Assembly (NCBI GenBank): GCA_023400335.1
Contig: JAEXFF010000209.1
Coordinates: forward strand, 1-5,930
Direction: 5' to 3'
From: Bacteroidota bacterium
GTDB taxonomy: Bacteria; Bacteroidota; Bacteroidia; Bacteroidales; Marinifilaceae
Length of the DNA stretch: 5,930 nucleotides
The translations under genes were made by a program, and so were the position numbers. Position 1 is the stretch's first letter. Each line of letters starts with the position of its first letter. Below, in pieces: positions 1-5,653 of this stretch. The notes under the pieces are model-generated. The model saw nothing but the letters and a program-made list of their open reading frames with translations, searched no databases and was not told the DNA's origin.

Positions 1-752
1 CTATTAGTGCAGCTTGTGCCAGCGGTTCCCATTCCATCGGTTTGGGATTTGCTTTTATTCGCAACGGCTGGCAAGATGTAGTCGTATGCGGGGGAGCACA
101 GGAAGTGAATCTTTATTCCATGGCTAGCTTCGATGCGTTGAGTGCTTTTTCTGTCCGGACGGATGATCCGGCAAAAGCTTCCCGTCCTTTTGATGCTGGC
201 CGGGATGGCTTAGTGCCTAGCGGAGGTGCGGCTACTGTAATTCTGGAAGAATATGAACATGCTGTCCGGCGGGGGGCTCCCATACTTGCAGAAGTCGTCG
301 GTTATGGTTTTTCTTCCAATGGCGGGCATATTTCGCAGCCCAATAATGAAGGTTCTTACCTCGCTATGTCACGCGCATTGAAGGATGCTGCTGTGAGTGC
401 AGGGCAGATTGATTACATTAATGCCCATGCTACCTCTACTCCGTTGGGGGATATGTATGAGGCAATAGCTATTTATAAATTGTTCGGGGAAAAAGTCGCA
501 GTGAGTTCGACAAAATCCATGACCGGACATGAATGCTGGATGGCCGGGGCGAGTGAGATTGTTTATTCTACTTTGATGATGCAGCATTCTTTTATAGCTC
601 CTAATCTCAATTTTGAACGACCGGATGAATATTCTGCCCGTTTAAATATTATTCCGGAAACGAAAAAACAAAATATAGATTTTTTCCTTTCGAATTCATT
701 TGGTTTTGGAGGGACCAACAGTGCATTGATTGTAAAGAAAATAAAAGAATAA
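1..752 (+). CDS. Beta-ketoacyl-ACP synthase, FabB (KAS I)-like, 5'-truncated by window edge
   Basis: Condensing enzyme that would join an acyl chain to malonyl-ACP by decarboxylative Claisen condensation in the cytoplasm. The reading frame is open from base 3, upstream of the first internal ATG at 42, and begins ISAACASGS, so the nucleophilic Cys is the codon at 15-17. The other triad members are His in NAHATSTP (codon 426-428) and His in STKSMTGH (codon 528-530). The C-terminal SNSFGFGGTN loop is intact. The run from FIAPNLNFE through LNIIPET to the C-terminus is closer to E. coli FabB than FabF, and about 244 residues follow the Cys, nearly the same as in FabB (family knowledge). So roughly the first 160 residues lie before the window. 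Oddities: the glycine-rich segment after the second His reads ECWMAGASE instead of the usual LGAAG type, and HGTST is HATST. A pathway-dedicated role rather than housekeeping FabB is inferred from the neighbours. Confidence 0.93.
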   Translation, partial: ISAACASGSHSIGLGFAFIRNGWQDVVVCGGAQEVNLYSMASFDALSAFSVRTDDPAKASRPFDAGRDGLVPSGGAATVILEEYEHAVRRGAPILAEVVGYGFSSNGGHISQPNNEGSYLAMSRALKDAAVSAGQIDYINAHATSTPLGDMYEAIAIYKLFGEKVAVSSTKSMTGHECWMAGASEIVYSTLMMQHSFIAPNLNFERPDEYSARLNIIPETKKQNIDFFLSNSFGFGGTNSALIVKKIKE

Positions 753-804
753 TATAGCCTGCATAAAGCTATTGAATTTGTAAAAATTATCTAAAAATAT
801 AGAT
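753..804. other. AT-rich intergenic gap, longest in the window
   Basis: These 52 bases separate the FabB-like gene from ACP 1, whereas all downstream gaps are 9 bases or less. The stretch holds a weak 5-bp inverted repeat (754-758 with 768-772, 9-base loop) without a T-tract, and an imperfect match to the Bacteroidota -7 element (TGAATTTG at 773-780 against TAnnTTTG) with no TTG-type element at the matching upstream distance. An internal promoter or mRNA processing site before ACP 1 is possible but not shown. It may simply be a spacer inside a longer operon. Confidence 0.35.
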
Positions 805-1050
805 ATGACACGTGCTGAAATTGTAAAGATAACAAACAAATTTTTAGTGGAAGAAATTGAAATTGACGAAGCTGTGTTGAAGGAAGAGGCTTTGTTAAAA
901 GAAGACCTGGGAATAGACAGTCTTGATTTTGTGGATATTGTAGTAATTGTTGAAAAAAATTTTGGTTTTAAAATTAAGGCAGAGGAAATGGGAGGAGTGA
1001 CAACGCTGGGAGCTTTTTATGATTATATTGAGAAAAAAGTAAACGCTTAA
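805..1050 (+). CDS. Acyl carrier protein (ACP 1)
   Basis: Small acidic carrier of 81 residues, the usual ACP size. It carries acyl intermediates on a 4'-phosphopantetheine arm. The attachment site is clear: LGIDSLDFVD, with Ser39 in the DSL motif at the start of helix II, followed by the typical IVVIVEKNFGFKI helix II/loop sequence. The short A-rich leader before ATG 805 has no Shine-Dalgarno match, which is common in Bacteroidota. The stop is 2 bases before the acyltransferase start, so the pair is likely translationally coupled. It differs clearly from ACP 2 at 5654-5911 (DSLDFVD against DSIDALE, different N-termini), so the two are not a recent duplication. A pathway-specific carrier, rather than the housekeeping AcpP, is inferred from its position. 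Confidence 0.94.
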   Translation: MTRAEIVKITNKFLVEEIEIDEAVLKEEALLKEDLGIDSLDFVDIVVIVEKNFGFKIKAEEMGGVTTLGAFYDYIEKKVNA

Positions 1051-1052
1051 GT

Positions 1053-1940
1053 GTGCAACAGAGAGAATGGAAAGGGCGAACAGGCGGAGGCAACTTTGGG
1101 CAACGTTCTTTGTTTTGGTTTTTCCGTTATGTAGATGTTCGTTTCGGTTATCTGGGATTACGTTTTATTGTCGTTTTTTACATGATTTTTGCCCGCAAAC
1201 GTTGCATGGCAATTTTTCATTATTTCCGGCAGCGCCAAGGTTACTCTTATCTGAAATCATGGTGGAAAACGTATCGGAATCATTATCTTTTCGGACAAAC
1301 GGTATTGGATAAATTTGCTATTTTCAGTGGAAACGGAAAACAGTTCCGGGTGACCGTAGAAGGACAGGAATATTTTAAAGAGGCTGAAAATTCGGCATCC
1401 GGATGTTTAATTGCCAGTGCACATGTGGGAAATTTTGAAATTGCAGGTTATTTGTTGTCTTCTGCCGTAAAACCCATCAATGGAGTGATTTTTGGAGGAG
1501 AGTCCCCTGTAATGCAGCAATATCGTTCTAAAATACTGAATGCTAATCATATAAAACTGATTCCGGTAACTGCCGATATGTCTCATATTTATTATATACA
1601 TAATGCATTGAAGAATGGAGAATTTGTCTGTATGCCATGCGACCGGATATTTTCCGGAAATAAGAAGGAAGAAGTCGATTTTTTGGGTGCAAAGGCTGAA
1701 TTTCCGGCAGGTTTTTTTTATTTGGGAGAACGCTTAAAGACAGCGGCTTTGGCTTGTTTTGTCATGAAAGAAGGAAGTTTACATTACCGGGTTTATATTC
1801 GTCCTTTAAGAGCGGATGTGCAGAGTAGCCGAAGGGGAGAACTCAAAAAAGTGCTGGCTGTCTCTTATGTACAGGAATTGGAAAAGATTTTAAAGTGCTA
1901 CCCGGAACAGTGGTATAATTTTTATGAATTTTGGAAATAA
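1053..1940 (+). CDS. LpxL/HtrB-like lysophospholipid acyltransferase family protein (GTG start)
   Basis: Predicted inner-membrane-associated acyltransferase of 295 residues, related to the late lipid A acyltransferases (LpxL/LpxM), which are about 300 residues long. The family HX4E/D catalytic motif is present as HVGNFE (His124, Glu129). A later CDRIF...DFLGAKAEFPAGFF segment (about residues 196-219) matches the family's DR...F.G..A.FP.G block. A hydrophobic stretch near residues 33-48 is a likely membrane anchor. The GTG at 1053 is chosen because the N-terminus QREWKGRTGGGNFG looks like the conserved start of this family, no ATG, GTG or TTG lies in frame between it and the upstream stop at 1029-1031, and the next in-frame ATG (residue 44) would remove this segment and most of the anchor. 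In pigment clusters such enzymes are thought to attach the polyene chain to a lipid or second alcohol; here that is inference. An 8-T tract occurs at 1712-1719. Confidence 0.88.
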   Translation: MQQREWKGRTGGGNFGQRSLFWFFRYVDVRFGYLGLRFIVVFYMIFARKRCMAIFHYFRQRQGYSYLKSWWKTYRNHYLFGQTVLDKFAIFSGNGKQFRVTVEGQEYFKEAENSASGCLIASAHVGNFEIAGYLLSSAVKPINGVIFGGESPVMQQYRSKILNANHIKLIPVTADMSHIYYIHNALKNGEFVCMPCDRIFSGNKKEEVDFLGAKAEFPAGFFYLGERLKTAALACFVMKEGSLHYRVYIRPLRADVQSSRRGELKKVLAVSYVQELEKILKCYPEQWYNFYEFWK

Positions 1941-3034
1941 TGGATAAAATGAAGTCGCCTTTATCCCGTCAGGAAATATATTCAAAAGAGCGTTTTTCGG
2001 CTCTGGATGCTTTGCGTCTGGCGAATGAAATCGCTTTTGCTCCGGTTGTATTTCAGGTGTCACGGTTAATGTTGAAATTCGGGATTTTTAGATTACTGGC
2101 TGATTCTCCCCGGGGACTGACATTGGAAGAGATTGCAGAAAATACGGGTTTATCTTTTTATGCAGTTCAGGTTTTATTGGAATCTTCTTTGACGATAGGG
2201 ACCGTATTACGGAAAGAGGAGCGTTTCCGTATCGCCAAACCCGGTTGGTTTTTGATGACGGATGAACGGGTAAAAGTGAATATGGATTTTATACAGGATG
2301 TAAATTATCTGGGATTGTTTGATTTGGAAAAATCTTTAGTGGAGGGGAAACCGGAAGGATTGAAATTTTTGGGAAATTGGCCGACTATTTATGAAGGGCT
2401 GCCGGATTTACCGGCCGGTGTGCAGAAAAGTTGGTTTGCTTTTGATCATTATTATTCTGACGGTTCTTTTGAGGAAGCTTTGCAGATAGTATTTAAAAAT
2501 AACCCCCGTCGTTTGTTGGATGTAGGAGGAAATACAGGACGTTGGGCTATGAAGTGTGTGAGTTATTCTCCTCAAGTAGAGGTGACGGTTCTGGATTTAC
2601 CTCAACAATTGGAAATCATGCAGACATGGATCGGCGGAAAAGCGGGTGCGGAACGGATCTACTCCTTTCCGGCTAATTTGCTGGATGATACTGTTTGTTT
2701 TCCGGAAGGGTTTGAGGTGATCTGGATGAGTCAGTTTCTGGATTGTTTTTCGGAAGAACAAGTGGTAAGTATTTTAAAACGGGCAGTTTGTTCTATGAAG
2801 GCAGGGACTTGTCTTTATATTATGGAAACCTTGTGGGACCGTCATCCGCATGAGATCGGATCTTTTTGTTTGACACAAATAAGTGTTTATTTTACAGCAT
2901 TGGCTAATGGAAAGAGTAAAATGTTTGGTTATCGGGATTTATGCCGTTGCATCGAGAAGGCCGGTTTGAAAATTTGTCAGGTATATGATGGTTTGGCAAA
3001 GGGACATAGTATTTTAGAATGTAAATTGAATTAA
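1940..3034 (+). CDS. SAM-dependent methyltransferase, plant-OMT/acetylserotonin-OMT-like fold (Methyltransf_2 type)
   Basis: Predicted cytosolic methyltransferase of 364 residues that would methylate a small aromatic or ACP-bound substrate. Residues about 30-100 form a winged-helix dimerisation region (FGIFRLLADSP, LTLEEIAENTGLS). SAM-binding motif I is LLDVGGNTGRW (about 192-202), followed by the acidic VLDLPQQ strand end (Asp219). The C-terminal ANGKSK...DLCRCIEKAGL block is typical of this family. The start chosen is ATG 1940, whose A is the last base of the acyltransferase stop (TAATG), a classic coupling arrangement; an in-frame TTG at 1931 inside the preceding gene is less likely, and ATG 1949 is an alternative. 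Oddity: the family motif LHDW(S/D)DE, which holds the catalytic His of plant O-methyltransferases, reads FLDCFSEE, placing Asp268 at the His position. O-methylation by the usual base is therefore doubtful. C-methylation of an aryl head group, as in some aryl polyenes, is a possibility. Confidence 0.88.
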   Translation: MDKMKSPLSRQEIYSKERFSALDALRLANEIAFAPVVFQVSRLMLKFGIFRLLADSPRGLTLEEIAENTGLSFYAVQVLLESSLTIGTVLRKEERFRIAKPGWFLMTDERVKVNMDFIQDVNYLGLFDLEKSLVEGKPEGLKFLGNWPTIYEGLPDLPAGVQKSWFAFDHYYSDGSFEEALQIVFKNNPRRLLDVGGNTGRWAMKCVSYSPQVEVTVLDLPQQLEIMQTWIGGKAGAERIYSFPANLLDDTVCFPEGFEVIWMSQFLDCFSEEQVVSILKRAVCSMKAGTCLYIMETLWDRHPHEIGSFCLTQISVYFTALANGKSKMFGYRDLCRCIEKAGLKICQVYDGLAKGHSILECKLN

Positions 3035-3037
3035 AAG

Positions 3038-3478
3038 ATGGAAGGACGGGAAAATAATTCTTTAATACTTTTTGAGGTGACAGATTTATTACCTCAGCAG
3101 CGGCCGTTTATAATGATCGACCGTTTGTTGAGTTGTGATGCAATGGTAACAGAGACGGAATTTCAGGTGAGGAAAGATAATTTATTTTACCGGGAAGGCG
3201 TTTTACAGGAAGCTGGGATTATAGAAAACATTGCTCAGACGTGTGCTGCACGGATTGGATATTTTAATAAAATCAATCAGGCGGAAGTGAGGGTTGGTTT
3301 TATAGGAGCATTACGGAATTTAGTCATTCGGGATTTACCCCGGACCAATGAAATGCTGAAAACCAGAATTGAAGTGGTGAATGAAGTGATGGCATTGACT
3401 TTGGTACAGGCTACGGTGAGATGTAATGGACAGTTGGTGGCGGAATGTGAGATGAAAATTGCAATTACTGAAAATTAG
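3038..3478 (+). CDS. Hotdog-fold 3-hydroxyacyl-ACP dehydratase-like protein (FabZ/ApeP-like)
   Basis: Single hotdog domain of 146 residues, the size of FabZ. The opening LLPQQRPFIMIDRLLSC (about residues 17-33) corresponds to FabZ LLPHRYPFLLVDRV, and EAGIIENIAQTCAARIGY (about 58-75) corresponds to the FabZ central helix with its catalytic Glu (Glu63 here). The FabZ GHFPG segment with the catalytic His is missing: the same distance before Glu63 reads DNLFYREG, with Leu49 at the His position by direct counting. The His of LLPH is also changed to Gln. It starts 3 bases after the methyltransferase stop. By context it would dehydrate beta-hydroxyacyl-ACP intermediates to build conjugated double bonds. 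With the altered site it could instead use another base, act with a partner, or be a non-catalytic subunit. Similar GHFPG-less hotdog proteins are familiar from Bacteroidota pigment-type clusters. Confidence 0.85.
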   Translation: MEGRENNSLILFEVTDLLPQQRPFIMIDRLLSCDAMVTETEFQVRKDNLFYREGVLQEAGIIENIAQTCAARIGYFNKINQAEVRVGFIGALRNLVIRDLPRTNEMLKTRIEVVNEVMALTLVQATVRCNGQLVAECEMKIAITEN

Positions 3479-3484
3479 TAAGAC

Positions 3485-3907
3485 ATGGTATTAACAGCGA
3501 GTAAGGAGATCGACGTACGTTTTAACGAGGTAGATTCAATGGGTATTGTGTGGCATGGAAGTTATGCTAAATACTTTGAAGATGCCAGAGAAGAATTCGG
3601 GCGGAAATATAATATTGGTTATTTGCGTATTTTTGGGGAAGGATTTTATGCCCCTTTGGTTAAGCTGGATTTTAATTATAAAAAGCCTTTGGTTTATGGG
3701 AATAAAATGTTAGTGGAAATAAAATATTTACCTACGGAAGCAGCTAAGATTTGTTTCGATTACCGGATATATCTGATCGAAGACGGAACGCAGGTATTGG
3801 TGGCAACAGGAAGTAGCATGCAGGTATTTCTGGATAAAAATTATCAGTTGATCTGGGGAAATCCGGATTTTTATGAAGCCTGGAAAAAGCAGTGGCAAGT
3901 CATATAA
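3485..3907 (+). CDS. Acyl-CoA/acyl-ACP thioesterase, 4HBT (YbgC/FadM-like) hotdog family
   Basis: Hotdog thioesterase of 140 residues, the usual length of the 4-hydroxybenzoyl-CoA thioesterase/YbgC family. The signature VRFNEVDSMGIVWHGSY (residues 11-27) is nearly textbook, with the catalytic Asp17 and the following GIVWHGSY, YFEDAREEFGR region. The second hotdog strand set is visible as LDFNYKKPLVYGNKMLVEI (about 61-79). It begins 6 bases after the dehydratase-like gene and ends 9 bases before the ketosynthase, so it belongs to the same operon. The role would be hydrolysis of thioesters from ACP or CoA, either to release a finished chain or to clear stalled intermediates. It is cytoplasmic, with no signal peptide seen. 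The exact substrate cannot be read from sequence; an aromatic or polyene acyl thioester is inferred from the neighbours. Confidence 0.92.
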   Translation: MVLTASKEIDVRFNEVDSMGIVWHGSYAKYFEDAREEFGRKYNIGYLRIFGEGFYAPLVKLDFNYKKPLVYGNKMLVEIKYLPTEAAKICFDYRIYLIEDGTQVLVATGSSMQVFLDKNYQLIWGNPDFYEAWKKQWQVI

Positions 3908-3916
3908 GAAATTGAA

Positions 3917-5050
3917 ATGGAGGTTTATATTACAGGAGATAATATTATATCTGCTCTTGGTTTTACGACAGAAGAAAATATAGCTGCAGTGAAACGGGGT
4001 GAGAGTGGCTTACGCTATTATGAGCATTATTTGCAGGTGCAGGAGCCTTTTATGGCTTCGCTGATAGAGGAAGGACGTTTATTGGATATGACTGAAAGAT
4101 TGGGAATTTCCCGGAAGCAGTATACCCGTTTTGAGCAGATCGGAATTCTTTCAGTTGCATTTGCCGCGGCAGGACGCGATTTATCGGATAAGCGGACTCT
4201 TTTTATTTTATCGACTACAAAGGGAAATGTGGAATTGTTAGGAGAAGAGGGGAAAGGACAGGATAATAGAGAACAGTTGTATTTGTGGCATTCTGCTCAG
4301 GAAATTGCCCGCTTTTTTCACAATCCGAATGAAGCCTTGGTTGTATCCAATGCCTGTATTTCGGGAGTTGTAGCCCAGATTGTAGCCAAGCGTTGTTTAA
4401 TCGCAGGAGTATGTGACCGTGTAGTTGTGGTGGGAGCAGATGTGTTGTCTGAATTTATTGTGTCCGGATTCCAGTCGTTCAAGGCTTTATCTTCCGGTTT
4501 ATGCCGGCCTTTTGATATTGCACGTTGCGGTTTGAATTTGGGGGAGGGGGCAGCTACCCTGATATTTGAGCGGGGAGAAAAAACAAAAGGACAGATTATA
4601 CTTGCGGCAGAAGGAATTACCAACGATGCGAATCATATTTCAGGGCCTTCACGGACAGGAGAGGGGTTGTACCTGGCTTTAAAAAAAGTGATGGAAGGAG
4701 AAGAATGTCGGAACATAGATTTCCTGAATGCACATGGAACGGCGACTTTGTATAATGATGAGATGGAAGCGATTGCTTTTGAACGGGCAGGATTACAGGG
4801 AGTACCGGTATATAGCCTGAAGGGATATTTTGGACATACTTTAGGGGCAGCGGGAGTTTTAGAAACAGTGGTTGCCCTCTGCGGTTTACGGGAAGGTTTT
4901 TTGCCCTCCTGTAAGGGATTTGAGAAAATCGGGGTTTCCCGGGAATTGCAAGTGGTAACCTGCCTGGAACAAAAAAAGATGCGGCAATGCATTAAGACGG
5001 CTTCCGGGTTTGGCGGGTGTAATGCTGCAATACGTTTAAAATTAGGTTGA
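3917..5050 (+). CDS. Beta-ketoacyl-ACP synthase, pathway-type ketosynthase with complete Cys-His-His triad
   Basis: Second condensing enzyme of the window, 377 residues, shorter than the 405-415 of FabB/FabF. The thiolase fold is recognisable throughout. The catalytic Cys147 lies in VVSNACISGVVA, His273 in FLNAHGTATLYND and His307 in LKGYFGHTLGAAG, and the C-terminal glycine loop is ASGFGGCNAA. All three catalytic residues are present, so it should be active in chain extension, unlike the next gene product. It is clearly diverged from the FabB-like protein at 1-752 (NACISG against SACASG-type, KGYFGHTLGAAG against KSMTGHECWMAG). The downstream short ketosynthase-like gene begins 1 base after its stop, which suggests a ketosynthase/chain-length-factor heterodimer as in type II polyketide and aryl polyene systems (ApeO/ApeC-like). 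That pairing is inference from order and spacing. Confidence 0.92.
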   Translation: MEVYITGDNIISALGFTTEENIAAVKRGESGLRYYEHYLQVQEPFMASLIEEGRLLDMTERLGISRKQYTRFEQIGILSVAFAAAGRDLSDKRTLFILSTTKGNVELLGEEGKGQDNREQLYLWHSAQEIARFFHNPNEALVVSNACISGVVAQIVAKRCLIAGVCDRVVVVGADVLSEFIVSGFQSFKALSSGLCRPFDIARCGLNLGEGAATLIFERGEKTKGQIILAAEGITNDANHISGPSRTGEGLYLALKKVMEGEECRNIDFLNAHGTATLYNDEMEAIAFERAGLQGVPVYSLKGYFGHTLGAAGVLETVVALCGLREGFLPSCKGFEKIGVSRELQVVTCLEQKKMRQCIKTASGFGGCNAAIRLKLG

Positions 5051-5051
5051 T

Positions 5052-5645
5052 ATGTTGACTATTGAAAAATATTGTCAGATTGTTTTGGGAGAATGCCGGG
5101 TAAACGGAGAGGTTATTTTTTGTTCAGGTACGGAGACGGTAAGGGAATTTTTAGGAGATTTGTATCGGGCGGCTAAGGTAAATTATCCGAAATTTTTCAA
5201 AATGGATGTATTGGCAAAAGCCGGATTTTTGGCAAGTGAGCTTTTATTGAGAGGAGAAAACCTGGGGGATGGTAAACGTACGGCGATTTTTCTGGCGAAT
5301 TCATCGGCTTCGCTGGATACGGACAAACGTTATCAGCAGACTATTGGAGAACCTTATTTCCCGAGTCCTTCTGTTTTTGTCTATACCTTGCCTAATATTG
5401 TATTGGGAGAAATTTGTATCCGGCATGGGATTTACGGGGAAAATACATTTTTTGTAAATCCGGAATTTCCGGTCGGTTTTTTATGCTGCTATACCGGGAT
5501 TGTTTTTGAGGCAGCTGGTTTGGACAGGGCGTTGGTGGGCTGGCTGGAATGTTGTGACAATAAGTGTGAAGCTAAAATCGTGTTAGTAGGACGGGAAAAT
5601 GAAGGGCTTGTTTTTAATGAAGAGAATATAAACGCATTAAAATAA
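5052..5645 (+). CDS. Short beta-ketoacyl synthase-like protein lacking the active-site Cys (chain-length-factor-like, Ketoacyl-synt_2 type)
   Basis: Protein of 197 residues resembling only the N-terminal half of a ketosynthase. Visible landmarks are RTAIFLANSSASLDTD (about residues 76-91), corresponding to the strand and loop before the nucleophile region, and PSPSVFVYTLPNIVLGEICIRHGIYGE (about 104-130), which occupies the nucleophile-elbow region. There is no Cys in YTLPNIVLGE, where a true ketosynthase has the NAC-x-SG type sequence, and no His-containing NAHGT or GH..GAAG motif follows. It therefore cannot condense on its own. Proteins of this type in aryl polyene clusters act as chain-length factors that dimerise with an active ketosynthase (family knowledge). 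The 1-base gap to the upstream ketosynthase supports such a partnership. It ends with tandem stops (TAATAA at 5643-5648). No frameshift is apparent, as the next gene starts immediately, so the short length seems genuine. It is somewhat Cys-rich (FLCCYTG, ECCDNKC). Confidence 0.77.
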   Translation: MLTIEKYCQIVLGECRVNGEVIFCSGTETVREFLGDLYRAAKVNYPKFFKMDVLAKAGFLASELLLRGENLGDGKRTAIFLANSSASLDTDKRYQQTIGEPYFPSPSVFVYTLPNIVLGEICIRHGIYGENTFFVNPEFPVGFLCCYTGIVFEAAGLDRALVGWLECCDNKCEAKIVLVGRENEGLVFNEENINALK

Positions 5646-5653
5646 TAAAAATT

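Noticed and set aside
754..772. Inverted repeat ATAGC/GCTAT after the first stop codon as a terminator
   Set aside because: The stem has only 5 base pairs with a 9-base loop and no T-tract, so it is within chance expectation.
745..804. Bacteroidota-type promoter upstream of ACP 1
   Set aside because: TGAATTTG at 773-780 has one mismatch to the -7 consensus and there is no TTG-type -33 element at the proper spacing.
1067..1312. Alternative + strand frame of 81 codons inside the acyltransferase gene
   Set aside because: The frame at 1053-1940 carries the HX4E motif and conserved N-terminus; the other frame shows no family features.
1931..1933. TTG at 1931 as the methyltransferase start
   Set aside because: ATG 1940 overlaps the preceding stop as TAATG and needs no alternative start codon; the three extra residues add nothing conserved.
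4318..4992. Open frames on the minus strand (4318-4623 and 4633-4992) opposite the second ketosynthase
   Set aside because: They lie wholly inside a gene with a complete catalytic triad, have low-complexity composition (Pro, Ser, Thr, Lys, Arg rich) and show no recognisable domain.
5269..5457. Alternative + strand frame inside the short ketosynthase-like gene, considered as a sign of frameshift
   Set aside because: The main frame carries the recognisable ketosynthase-like sequence through this whole region, and the alternative frame contains no ketosynthase motif.
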